The notes under the pieces were generated by a model. The model saw nothing but the letters and a program-made list of their open reading frames with translations. It had not been told where the DNA came from and ran no database searches. This document shows, piece after piece, positions 38,806-47,778 of a stretch of DNA of 56,399 nt (position 1 is its first letter; each line of letters starts with the position of its first letter). The DNA lies in the NCBI GenBank assembly GCA_017431405.1, contig JAFRLB010000009.1, positions 1 to 56,399 of the forward strand, written 5' to 3'. This stretch comes from Erysipelotrichaceae bacterium (GTDB lineage Bacteria > Bacillota_I > Bacilli_A > Erysipelotrichales > Erysipelotrichaceae). The translations under genes and the position numbers were made by a program.

Positions 38806-40140
38806 ATGGCAAGAAAAAGCAAGATAGCATGGAAAAGAGTAATTCCACTTTTTATATTGGTAGTTCTGGTTATATATCTGGTACTTTCATTACTGATCAG
38901 TCTGATCTTCCATCCAAACAGTGAAGGCGGCGGAAATAAGAATAATGATACAACCAAGGTAACCATCTGTACTCTGAATAACAAGCAGACCATGAAGGCC
39001 CTGCAGAATGAAAACAGAGAACAGACAGTAGAAATCAAGGATTACAATTTCTATGGTGAATCATTGAATCTTTACTATGATGCATACAGCCGTACAACTG
39101 TTGAATCAAACAGCCTGTCCGGTCAGAAGATTGCCTTAATAGACATGTGCAGTGACAATAAGATCACTTTCGACATCAACAGCGCTGTTGACAGTCAGAT
39201 CAACATTGGCAAGTTAACTCCTGGCTTCTACTCAGTATACATTCAGGCTGGTGAAGAAGGCGCTGAAACATATACCAGAGTCTTCATGTCAAATGCCATT
39301 AGAGGCAACAATACCATTTATTCAGTATTAAGAAACGGCCAGAGAATGAAAGTCGAATTAGTAGCTGACAGAACTTACTTCGATACTGAAAAGGATGAAG
39401 AAAGCAAGCTCGATAAGAACTATCTGTATCTGAACGTAACCAGCGAAAAGGCTGAAGAAGCTACCTCAACTGATTACGATGTCGTAATCTTCAGTGCTCC
39501 TGCCTTAACTCAGGGCGGTGTATCACTGGTAGGTGAAAGCGCAAACGGAATCGTTGAAGCAGAAGAATTATACAATGTCGCTTTACAGGTCAGCTCACAG
39601 TTAGCTGAAAAGGGTTATAGAGTAAAGGTCATGAAGGATGCCATGGATCAGAACATTCTGTTCTATAACGGCAACGGTGTTGCCAATAAGGCATATAATT
39701 CAAAGGCCAAGTACATGATCTATCTTGACATGACAAACTATGACGCAGACTTAGGCGTTAAGTATTCAGGATACGCAGCAGGTACATTACAGACAGCCAT
39801 CTATGACAAGCTGGTAACAGCTGGATTATTCGATGGTGACAGAACAAACGAACTGTATCCATGCGTAATGGAAACAAGTGACTATTCTAATGATGGCGAA
39901 TTCGATACCGAATATGAAATCAGAGAAATGGGCGGCAAGGTATTAGGTGCCGGCAAGTACTCTGAATCATCAGCCGGTAACGCATCATTCGCTGCCAATA
40001 ACATCTACGGTGTTAATACTGTTAAAATCGTAACCACCAACATCTGGGATTCTGCCAGTGTTGCCAAGTGGAATGAACGTAAGGAAGCTGTAGCCAGCGC
40101 CATTGTTGAGGGATTTGAACAGTATCTGAGCAACAACTAA
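38806..40140 (+). CDS. Secreted/anchored protein with degenerate amidase_3-like domain
   Basis: The protein of about 444 residues has one N-terminal transmembrane anchor (residues about 10-35). A beta-rich domain follows (about 50-210), then a C-terminal domain of about 220 residues. The latter has the spacing of N-acetylmuramoyl-L-alanine amidase (amidase_3): a strand DVVIFSAPAL, a helix VEAEELYNVALQVSSQL, EKGYRVKVMKD, and GVANKAYNSKAKYMIYLDMTN. The zinc ligands are largely missing. The usual GHGG is SAPAL, and the usual SIHAN is YLDMTN; only the Glu seems kept. It is probably a non-catalytic wall-binding relative. This assignment is by eye and uncertain. ATG chosen for GGGAGGTG upstream. 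Confidence 0.6.
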   Translation: MARKSKIAWKRVIPLFILVVLVIYLVLSLLISLIFHPNSEGGGNKNNDTTKVTICTLNNKQTMKALQNENREQTVEIKDYNFYGESLNLYYDAYSRTTVESNSLSGQKIALIDMCSDNKITFDINSAVDSQINIGKLTPGFYSVYIQAGEEGAETYTRVFMSNAIRGNNTIYSVLRNGQRMKVELVADRTYFDTEKDEESKLDKNYLYLNVTSEKAEEATSTDYDVVIFSAPALTQGGVSLVGESANGIVEAEELYNVALQVSSQLAEKGYRVKVMKDAMDQNILFYNGNGVANKAYNSKAKYMIYLDMTNYDADLGVKYSGYAAGTLQTAIYDKLVTAGLFDGDRTNELYPCVMETSDYSNDGEFDTEYEIREMGGKVLGAGKYSESSAGNASFAANNIYGVNTVKIVTTNIWDSASVAKWNERKEAVASAIVEGFEQYLSNN

Positions 40141-40152
40141 TCTGGAGGATTT

Positions 40153-42006
40153 ATGCTTTTACAGGTCAATAACGGCACCAAGGACTTTGCGGGCGAGGTG
40201 CTGTTTGAGGACATTCACATAGAACTTAAAGAAGGAAAAAAAGTTGCGATAATCGGTCGTAACGGATGCGGAAAGACTACTTTATTAAAGAGAATAAGTG
40301 GTCTTTTAATGTTGGACAAAGGGCAGATCATCCGTAACAGTAACATGACGATCGGCTATCTTTCACAGCAGGCCTTTGAAGACGAGAGCATTACCGTTCA
40401 GCAGGAATTTGATAAGGTATTTGCCCAGTTATTGAAGATCAAGGAAGAGATGGATGAAATATCTCTTAAGCTGGAAAGCGATTATGATGAAAATCTGTTA
40501 AAGCGTTATTCAGACTTGCAGAACAGATATGAGGCCGGTAACGGTTATAACTATAATCAGGAACAGATAACCCTGTTTACCAAGTTTGGTTTCAGTGTTG
40601 ATGATCTTTCCCGACCGCTTTCAACTTTCTCTGGCGGCCAGAAAACCAGGATCGCATTTGTTAAGCTGTTACTGCAGCAGCCTGACTTATTACTGCTTGA
40701 TGAACCAACCAACCACCTGGACATGGCAACGATCGAATGGCTTGAAGGTTACCTGCAGAAGTATCCAAAGGCAATCGTAATAGTATCCCATGACCGTATG
40801 TTCATGGATAAGATCGTTTCAGAAATATATGAATTTGAATTCGGTAAACTGAATCATTACAGCGGTAATTATTCTTCTTATGTTGAACAGAAGAAGATCA
40901 TGTTTGAACGTCAGCAGTCCGCTTACCGCCGTCAACAGGCTGAAATTGAAAGGCTGGAAGCCCAGGTAGAAAAGTTCCGTTATAAGAAGAACAAGGCAGC
41001 CTTTGCCCAGAGCAAGCTCAAGTATCTGGAAAGAATGGACAGAATTGAAAAGCCTAGAGAAGACACCCATAACTTCAAGCTGAAGTTTGACGCCAAACTC
41101 AGAGGAGGCCAGAGTGTTCTGACGGTTGATGATCTGACCATTGGTTATGATAAGCCATTGTGTAAGGTAAACTTTAATGTCAGAAGCGGTCAGAAGCTGG
41201 CCATAATTGGCCCTAACGGCTTAGGTAAAAGTACCTTGTTGAAGACCTTGATCGGTCAGGTACAGCCATTATCCGGTGAATTCATGTATGGCCACCAGAT
41301 CGATGTGGCATATTTTGATCAGACCCTGGCCGAGGTAACAACGGATAAGTCACTATTGGAAGAACTGTGGGATGAATATCCTGAATATGATCATACGGCC
41401 ATCAGAAAGATACTTGGTCAGTTCATGTTTACGGCTGATGATGTATATAAGTCATGTAATGTCTTAAGTGGTGGGGAAAAGGTAAGACTTTCCCTGGCTA
41501 AGATCATGTTATCAAAGGCCAATCTGCTTATTCTTGATGAGCCTACCAACCATTTGGACATCATGGGTAAGGAAGCCTTGGAAGATGCCTTAAGCCAGTA
41601 TACCGGCACGGTTATCTTTGTATCCCATGACCGTTACTTCATTCAGAAACTGGCAACCAACATTCTCTATATTGAGGGTGATAAGACCCAGTACTATGCC
41701 CTGAACTACAATGAATATCTGGACAAGATAAACGGCAGAAGCGTCAATGTAAATACTGTTAAGGAAGTTGTGGAACAGACACCGGTATCTTCTGCAAAGC
41801 AGCAAAGAGAAAACGCCAAGCGTACGGTTCAGCTGGAAAGAATGATCAGCAAGGCTGAAGAGGAATTAGAGGCCTTGAGGGAACTGCGCTTTGATCCGGA
41901 ATACTATCATGACTATCAGAAAATGCAACAGCTTGATGAAGAGATCGATGATAAGCATAATGAGATCGCTCATCTGATGGAGGAGTGGGAACAGTATGCA
42001 CAATGA
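40153..42006 (+). CDS. ABC-F family ATPase (YdiF-like)
   Basis: The 617-residue soluble protein has two ATPase domains. Domain 1 has Walker A GRNGCGKTT, signature FSGGQKTR and Walker B LLLLDEPTNHLD; domain 2 has GPNGLGKST, LSGGEKVR and LLILDEPTNHLD. They are joined by a charged linker (about residues 240-310). The C-terminal tail is a coiled coil. ABC-F proteins act on the ribosome as translation factors or antibiotic-protection proteins. The sequence resembles the housekeeping YdiF/YfmR types more than resistance types, though this is a judgement. GGAGG precedes the ATG. Confidence 0.92.
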   Translation: MLLQVNNGTKDFAGEVLFEDIHIELKEGKKVAIIGRNGCGKTTLLKRISGLLMLDKGQIIRNSNMTIGYLSQQAFEDESITVQQEFDKVFAQLLKIKEEMDEISLKLESDYDENLLKRYSDLQNRYEAGNGYNYNQEQITLFTKFGFSVDDLSRPLSTFSGGQKTRIAFVKLLLQQPDLLLLDEPTNHLDMATIEWLEGYLQKYPKAIVIVSHDRMFMDKIVSEIYEFEFGKLNHYSGNYSSYVEQKKIMFERQQSAYRRQQAEIERLEAQVEKFRYKKNKAAFAQSKLKYLERMDRIEKPREDTHNFKLKFDAKLRGGQSVLTVDDLTIGYDKPLCKVNFNVRSGQKLAIIGPNGLGKSTLLKTLIGQVQPLSGEFMYGHQIDVAYFDQTLAEVTTDKSLLEELWDEYPEYDHTAIRKILGQFMFTADDVYKSCNVLSGGEKVRLSLAKIMLSKANLLILDEPTNHLDIMGKEALEDALSQYTGTVIFVSHDRYFIQKLATNILYIEGDKTQYYALNYNEYLDKINGRSVNVNTVKEVVEQTPVSSAKQQRENAKRTVQLERMISKAEEELEALRELRFDPEYYHDYQKMQQLDEEIDDKHNEIAHLMEEWEQYAQ

Positions 42007-42676
42007 GATGGTCATCATCTGGAATGGCATGATGGTAAATGTCACCAAGAGTTCGCAAAAGAGAAGAGGTAGCGTTTCCTTTAAAATCAAAGATGGCAAG
42101 GTATATGTGACTGCCTGGCTTAAGTGTCCTACCGATTACATCTATGATGCTCTGAGTAAAAAAGAAAACTGGATAATGAAGCATCTGGAAAATCCGAAGA
42201 TCAGAGCTTCATTTAGTTTGGATAACGGTTCAGACATCTATGTTCTGGGGAAAAGATACCATCTTCAGCTGGTTAATTCGTCCAGAGGCAAAATGGAACT
42301 GTCAGGTGATACATGTTTCATTTACGGTCTTTCAGAAAAGTCATGGGTAAATGCCTATAAGAATTATGCCGAAAACCTGCTTGATGAATTGCTTGATAAG
42401 TTCAGAAATCAATTACATTATGATGTAGGTGACTACACCCTGAAATACAGGTTTTACAAGAGCAGATGGGGCTGTTGTTTCTTCAGAAGAAGGGAAGTAG
42501 TAATGAATTATTACTGCATTGCCATGGAAGAAGAAGCCATTAAGTATGTGTTCTATCATGAACTTGCTCATTTGTCCGTGGGTAACCACAGTAAGGACTT
42601 CTACAGTCATCTTGCCCAGCTTGATCCAAGTTATAAGATTGGCTTAAAAAAGTCCAAATCATACACAATTGCATAG
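41996..42676 (+). CDS. YgjP-like (DUF45) metalloprotease-fold protein
   Basis: The 226-residue protein has the zinc motif HELAH (188-192) with a further His198 in VGNHSKDF, preceded by SRWGCC, as in YgjP/M48-like proteins. These are found beside restriction systems or in core genomes, and their substrates are unknown. It overlaps the ABC-F gene by 11 bp, with GGAGGAGTGGG as the ribosome site. The usual YgjP RWGSC motif is RWGCC here. Confidence 0.8.
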   Translation: MHNEMVIIWNGMMVNVTKSSQKRRGSVSFKIKDGKVYVTAWLKCPTDYIYDALSKKENWIMKHLENPKIRASFSLDNGSDIYVLGKRYHLQLVNSSRGKMELSGDTCFIYGLSEKSWVNAYKNYAENLLDELLDKFRNQLHYDVGDYTLKYRFYKSRWGCCFFRRREVVMNYYCIAMEEEAIKYVFYHELAHLSVGNHSKDFYSHLAQLDPSYKIGLKKSKSYTIA

Positions 42677-42732
42677 AATTTGAAATGGCAAAATGCTATT
42701 ATATTTATAGTTAAAAAAGGAGAGAAAATATT

Positions 42733-43944
42733 ATGGGAAATTGTTTAGTAGCTCAGTCCGGTGGTCCAACAAGTGTTATTAACGCAACAGTTGCCGGCAT
42801 CATCGAAGCAAATCAGATGAATCCAATCTATGATCACGTTTATGGTGGTTTAAATGGTGTTGAAGGTATTTTAAATGGTCGTATCGTTGACTTAACACAT
42901 TTAACAGATTTCCAGTGCAAGATCTTAAAGCAGACCTGTTCAAGTGCATTAGGAAGCTGTCGTTATAAATTAAAGAGAGACAACATTCAGGATTTCGAAA
43001 AGCTGATGGCTATTCTTGATCAGTTAAATGTTGACACAATGTTCTATGTTGGTGGTAACGATTCAATGGATACCGTAGCTGCATTAAGTGAATATGCTGC
43101 AGAACATAATATTACAAATCACCGTTTCGTTGGCTGTCCAAAGACAATCGACAATGACCTAGTCATTACTGACCATTGCCCAGGCTTCGCTTCAGCAGCT
43201 AAGTTCCTGGCAACAACAGCTAAGGTTACATGGTTAGACTTAAACGTTTATACCCGTCAGGAAGTATTCATTCTTGAAACAATGGGCAGAGATGCAGGCT
43301 GGTTAGCTGCTTCTACAGTATTATCAGGAATCGTTGACCTGGTAGTATTACCTGAAGTACCATTCGAAAAGGAAAAGTTCTTCGAAGAAGTTAAGAAGAT
43401 CCTGGCTGAAAAGAATAAGTGTTACATCGTTATTTCAGAAGGCTGTAAGTACGCAGATGGCACATATCTGGCAGCCGGTGAAGCTAAGAACGACGGTTTC
43501 GCACACGCAGTATTAGGCGGTGCAGGCCAGACATTAAAGAACATGCTTCTGGAAGCTGGCATCTGTGAAAGAGCCAAGGTTCAGGACATGTCAACATTAC
43601 AGCGTTGTAACATCGCAATGCAGTCAAAGACAGACGTTGAGGAATCTTATAAGTTAGGTATGAGTGCTCACATGCATTCAATGGACCCATCATTCACAGG
43701 TAAGATGGTTGCTTTAAAGAGAGAAGAAGGCAGACCATATGATCCAACATATTTCGCAGTAGATGCTAATCAGGTTGCTAACTTCGTTAAGCATGTACCA
43801 AGTGAATGGATCCTTGATGATTACAGAGGAATGACCAAGGAATTCTACGATTATGTTCAGCCTCTTATCTTAGGTGAACCTGAACTTGTAATGGAAAATG
43901 GTATTCCAATGCAGATGCCTCCATTCTACATGAGAAAGAGATAG
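42733..43944 (+). CDS. Phosphofructokinase, PPi-dependent type
   Basis: This glycolytic enzyme of 403 residues phosphorylates fructose 6-phosphate. Two positions decide the phosphate donor. The ATP-type GGDGS is GGNDS here (107-111, Asp110 in place of Gly104 of E. coli PfkA), and the ATP-type PGTIDND is PKTIDND (136-142, Lys137). Asp and Lys at these places mark pyrophosphate-dependent enzymes. The reaction would therefore be reversible and use PPi. The gene is monocistronic with a strong AGGAGAG site and a terminator. Codon use is biased towards high expression (many GTT, TTA, GCA). Confidence 0.88.
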   Translation: MGNCLVAQSGGPTSVINATVAGIIEANQMNPIYDHVYGGLNGVEGILNGRIVDLTHLTDFQCKILKQTCSSALGSCRYKLKRDNIQDFEKLMAILDQLNVDTMFYVGGNDSMDTVAALSEYAAEHNITNHRFVGCPKTIDNDLVITDHCPGFASAAKFLATTAKVTWLDLNVYTRQEVFILETMGRDAGWLAASTVLSGIVDLVVLPEVPFEKEKFFEEVKKILAEKNKCYIVISEGCKYADGTYLAAGEAKNDGFAHAVLGGAGQTLKNMLLEAGICERAKVQDMSTLQRCNIAMQSKTDVEESYKLGMSAHMHSMDPSFTGKMVALKREEGRPYDPTYFAVDANQVANFVKHVPSEWILDDYRGMTKEFYDYVQPLILGEPELVMENGIPMQMPPFYMRKR

Positions 43945-43962
43945 CCTTAATTCAATGCGATT

Positions 43963-43987
43963 ACCGGTGGATTTCCACCGGTTTTTC
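43963..43987 (+). terminator. Terminator of the phosphofructokinase gene
   Basis: The 8-bp stem ACCGGTGG/CCACCGGT (43963-43970 with 43975-43982) is followed by TTTTTCTTTTT. Confidence 0.88.
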
Positions 43988-44047
43988 TTTTTGTTTTATT
44001 TTTGAAAAATCTGTGTACAAATTTAGTTAATCGGTTAATCATTTTTA

Positions 44048-44076
44048 TTGAAATAATGCATTTAATAATATAAAAT
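44048..44076 (+). promoter_or_regulatory. Promoter of the ABC exporter pair
   Basis: TTGAAA (44048-44053) and TAAAAT (44071-44076) have a 17-bp spacer. Just upstream, GTTAATC occurs twice (44026-44032 and 44034-44040), possibly a regulator site. Confidence 0.6.
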
Positions 44077-44084
44077 ACTAAAAG

Positions 44085-44110
44085 AAAAGAGAAAACTCTT
44101 TTTGTTTTTT
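44085..44110 (+). terminator. Leader hairpin with T tract upstream of the exporter genes
   Basis: AAAAGAG/CTCTTTT (44085-44091 with 44096-44102) with an AAAA loop is followed by GTTTTTT, right at the predicted transcript start and before the ribosome site. It could act as an attenuator; the stem is short and AT-rich. Confidence 0.4.
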
Positions 44111-44131
44111 ACGGGAAAAGGAGGAATGGAA

Positions 44132-45871
44132 TTGTTTAAATTAGTGCTCAAATATACCAAGCAATTTAAATGGGCAGCCATACTTGCACCAATTCTCGTT
44201 GCCATGGAAGTAATCTTCGAAGTTTACATTCCAAAAACAATGGCAGCTATCATAGACCAGGGAATTAATGGTCCTGGCGGTGCAAACATGGATTTGATAT
44301 ATAAGCTTGGTGGAAAGATGGTTATATACTCGGTGATAGCCATGGTATTCGGCGCCGTCAGCGGCATGTTATCAGCTGTTGCCTCCAGTGGTTTTATTCA
44401 TAACCTCCGTCTCGCAATGTATGAGAAGGTTCAGAACTTCAGCTTTGCCAACATGGACAAGTTTGAGGTTCCTTCCTTGGTTACTCGTATGACCAAGGAC
44501 ATGAGAGAATTAAGAATGGCTTATCTGGCAATCGTTAGGATGCTGATAAGATCACCGTTACAGCTCATCAGTTCTACGATCATGGTATTTACCATTGATC
44601 AGGAATTAGGAAAGATCTTCTTGATTGCCATCCCTGTTTTGGGTATCGGACTGTATCTGATTTCTCACTACGCTCATCCGATGTTCAGAGTATTAATGAG
44701 AAGATTTGATGCAATGAACTCTTCTCTGGAAGAGAATTTCATTGGTATCAGAGTAGTAAAGACATTTGTCAGAGAGAAGTTTGAAAAGAAGAAATTTGAA
44801 GAGTCTTCATTGAATGTCCGCAAGCAGCAGAGAATGGCAGAAGGTCTGGTTATTCTTAACAACCCGTTCTTCAACCTCGTGATGTATGCCTGCATGATTG
44901 CCATTTCATGGTATGGCGGTAATTTCATCATTCAGGGCAAGATGACAACCGGTGACTTCATGAGTTACCTCTCATATTTAAGAAGCATTCTGTTTGGCTT
45001 AATGATGGTATCATTTGCCTTAATGCAGATCGTATTTGCTCAGGCATCAGTTGACAGAGCAAATGAAATCTTAAATGAAAAGATCGACATTACTGATGAT
45101 CATTGTGATCCAGCTCTTGTTCCTGAAGACGGTTCTATTTCATTCAGAAACGTATCATTCAAGTATTCTTCAAATGCCAGTAAAGCTGCCTTGGAAAACA
45201 TCAACCTGGACATCAAGTCAGGTGAAATGATCGGCATCATCGGGGCAACCGGTTCAAGTAAGACTACCTTGGTACAGTTATTGCCTAGATTATATGATGT
45301 AACTGAAGGTGAAGTACTGGTTGGCGGACATAACGTCAAGGAATACAAGCTGAAGAATTTAAGAAAAGATGTATCCATGGTATTACAGAAGAACGTTCTG
45401 TTCTCCGGTACCATTGAAGAAAACTTGAAGTGGGGAAATCCTGACGCTACTCATGAAGAAGTAGTTGAAGCTGCCAAGTGTGCTCAGGCTGACGATTTCG
45501 TATCATCATTCCCAGAAGGTTATGAAACAGATTTAGGCCAGGGTGGTGTAAACGTATCAGGCGGTCAGAAGCAGAGACTTTGCATTGCCAGAGCCCTGTT
45601 GAAGAAACCTAAGATCATCATCATGGATGACAGCACCAGTGCCGTAGACACTGATACTGATAAGAGAATCAGAAAGGCCTTAAGAGAAAGACTCTCCGGC
45701 ATGACGACCATCATCATTGCTCAGCGTATTTCCTCAGTCATGGACGCTGACAAGATCATCGTCATGAACGATGGCAAGATCGAAGATATCGGCAAGCATC
45801 ATGAACTGATGGCCCGTAACGCTGTATATCATGACTTATATGAAACACAGATGCAGGGGGTGGGTGAATAA
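44132..45871 (+). CDS. ABC exporter half-transporter with degenerate ATP site
   Basis: The protein of about 579 residues has six transmembrane helices and a C-terminal ATPase. The Walker A is GATGSSKTT, with Ser where the consensus has Gly, and the residue after Walker B is Asp (IIIMDDSTSAVD) rather than the catalytic Glu. The signature VSGGQKQR is intact. This is the degenerate-site member of a heterodimeric multidrug or lipid exporter such as BmrC/LmrC. TTG at 44132 is preferred because GGAGG lies 7 bp upstream; ATG at 44126 is too close to it. The stop overlaps the partner's start by one base. Confidence 0.88.
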   Translation: MFKLVLKYTKQFKWAAILAPILVAMEVIFEVYIPKTMAAIIDQGINGPGGANMDLIYKLGGKMVIYSVIAMVFGAVSGMLSAVASSGFIHNLRLAMYEKVQNFSFANMDKFEVPSLVTRMTKDMRELRMAYLAIVRMLIRSPLQLISSTIMVFTIDQELGKIFLIAIPVLGIGLYLISHYAHPMFRVLMRRFDAMNSSLEENFIGIRVVKTFVREKFEKKKFEESSLNVRKQQRMAEGLVILNNPFFNLVMYACMIAISWYGGNFIIQGKMTTGDFMSYLSYLRSILFGLMMVSFALMQIVFAQASVDRANEILNEKIDITDDHCDPALVPEDGSISFRNVSFKYSSNASKAALENINLDIKSGEMIGIIGATGSSKTTLVQLLPRLYDVTEGEVLVGGHNVKEYKLKNLRKDVSMVLQKNVLFSGTIEENLKWGNPDATHEEVVEAAKCAQADDFVSSFPEGYETDLGQGGVNVSGGQKQRLCIARALLKKPKIIIMDDSTSAVDTDTDKRIRKALRERLSGMTTIIIAQRISSVMDADKIIVMNDGKIEDIGKHHELMARNAVYHDLYETQMQGVGE

Positions 45872-47748
45872 TGAGCGAAACTAATTATCGTCAGCTAAGA
45901 AGATCAAAAGCTGACAACATCCCAGCCACCATTAAGAGAATATTCTCTTACCTGTCTGCTTATAAACTGCAGCTTGTTATCGTATTTATCTGTATCATCA
46001 TAGAAGCACTCACAAACGTTGCTTCATCATATTTCTTTACCCCACTGATCAATGACTACATCGTACCGTTGATCGGTCAGAAGGGCGCTGATTTATCAGG
46101 ATTCATTAATCAGCTGATTTTCATGTCAATTGTATTTGTGGCAGGTGTAGGAGCTTCATACATTTACCGTAAGATCATGAGTGTTACCACAACAGGCATC
46201 TTACATGATATGCGTATGGATCTCTTCAGCCACATGCAGGACATGGCCATTCAGTATTATGATACTCACACAAACGGTGAGTTAATGAACTATTACACAA
46301 ATGACATTGATGCCATCAGACCTCTGATCGGTGATTCATTGCCTCAGATGATGAATACCATCATTTCATTGGTTGGCTCAATCATCATGATGTTTGTATT
46401 ATCACCATCATTAACCATGATCACTTTGACATTACTGGTACTGGTACTACTTATCTCATTATTCATCGGTAAGAATTCCAGAAAGTACTTTGTCAAGGTC
46501 CAGAAGTCAGTAAGTGACATCAACGGTTATGTTGAAGAACTGTTTGCCGGTCAGAAGGAAGTAAAGGTCTTCTGTCACGAAAAGGAATCTGTCAGAGATT
46601 TCTCTGTATTTAATGACGCAACCATGGATGCTTCAATTAAGTCAAACATGTTTGCTCAGACCTTGATGCCAATCAATGCCAACCTGTCATACATCTCATA
46701 TGCGGTCGTTGCCGTAATGGGTGCCCAGGCCTGCATTAACGGAACCCTGGGTTTAGGCGCCGTAGCCAGCTTCTTGCTGTATACAAGACAGATAGCCGGC
46801 CCTATCAGTAACCTTTCTCAGCAGTTCAACGGCATCATGATGTCAATTGCCGGTGCCGAAAGAGTATTTGGCGTAATTGATACCCCAACTGAAGTTGACG
46901 AGGGCAAGATCGAACTTGTTAACGCAATCAATGAAGAAGGTGGCCTGATCGAAACAAAGGAAAGAACCGGAACCTTTGCCTGGAAAGATCCAAAGACCGG
47001 TGATCTGACTGAATTAAAGGGTGATATCAGGCTGAACCATGTAACATTCTCATATGTACCTAACAAGGTCGTATTAAGAGATGTCTCATTATATGCAAAG
47101 CCTGGTCAGAAGATCGCCTTCGTAGGTTCTACCGGTGCCGGTAAGACAACCATTACCAATCTGATCAACAGATTCTATGATGTTCAGGAAGGTGAGATCA
47201 CTTACGATGGCATCCCGGTAAATAAGATCAAGAAGAGCTCCTTAAGAAGTTCTCTTGGTATGGTATTGCAGGACACAAATCTGTTCTCCGGTACGGTAAT
47301 GGACAACATCCGTTACGGTAAGCTGGACGCAACAGATGAGGAATGCATCGCGGCTGCCAAACTGGCCAATGCCGACAGCTTCATAAAGAGACTGCCTGAT
47401 GGCTATAACACCATGTTGACAGCCAACGGTACTAACCTGTCCCAGGGACAGAGACAGTTGCTTAACATTGCCAGAGCCGCTGTTTCAAACCCACCGGTAC
47501 TGATCCTTGATGAAGCTACTTCATCAATCGATACTCATACCGAGAAGGTCATTGAAAAGGGCATGGATAAGCTGATGCAGGGCAGAACGGTATTCGTCAT
47601 TGCCCACAGACTGTCTACAGTCCGTAACAGTAATGCCATCATCGTTCTTGAACACGGTCAGATCGTTGAACGTGGCGATCACGATGAATTATTGCAGCAG
47701 AAGGGCCGCTATTACAAGCTGTATACCGGCGCTGCTGAATTAGATTAA
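45871..47748 (+). CDS. ABC exporter half-transporter, catalytic partner
   Basis: This 625-residue exporter has six transmembrane helices and a full ATPase: Walker A GSTGAGKTT, Walker B LILDEATSSID with the catalytic Glu, and the H-loop IAHRLST. The signature is LSQGQRQ. Between helix 6 and the ATPase is an insert (about 340-385) that includes ETKERTGTFAWKDPKTGDL, a feature of the BmrD/LmrD-type partner. It overlaps the upstream gene by one base. Together they should form an asymmetric drug or lipid exporter. Confidence 0.9.
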   Translation: MSETNYRQLRRSKADNIPATIKRIFSYLSAYKLQLVIVFICIIIEALTNVASSYFFTPLINDYIVPLIGQKGADLSGFINQLIFMSIVFVAGVGASYIYRKIMSVTTTGILHDMRMDLFSHMQDMAIQYYDTHTNGELMNYYTNDIDAIRPLIGDSLPQMMNTIISLVGSIIMMFVLSPSLTMITLTLLVLVLLISLFIGKNSRKYFVKVQKSVSDINGYVEELFAGQKEVKVFCHEKESVRDFSVFNDATMDASIKSNMFAQTLMPINANLSYISYAVVAVMGAQACINGTLGLGAVASFLLYTRQIAGPISNLSQQFNGIMMSIAGAERVFGVIDTPTEVDEGKIELVNAINEEGGLIETKERTGTFAWKDPKTGDLTELKGDIRLNHVTFSYVPNKVVLRDVSLYAKPGQKIAFVGSTGAGKTTITNLINRFYDVQEGEITYDGIPVNKIKKSSLRSSLGMVLQDTNLFSGTVMDNIRYGKLDATDEECIAAAKLANADSFIKRLPDGYNTMLTANGTNLSQGQRQLLNIARAAVSNPPVLILDEATSSIDTHTEKVIEKGMDKLMQGRTVFVIAHRLSTVRNSNAIIVLEHGQIVERGDHDELLQQKGRYYKLYTGAAELD

Positions 47749-47753
47749 AAGAA

Positions 47754-47778
47754 AATGCCTGACTATTTGTCAGGCATT
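47754..47778 (-). terminator. Terminator of the minus-strand RNA-modification operon
   Basis: A perfect 10-bp stem, AATGCCTGAC/GTCAGGCATT (47754-47763 with 47769-47778), is followed on the minus strand by TTTTCTTTT. The plus side lacks a T run, so it acts mainly on the minus strand. Confidence 0.75.
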
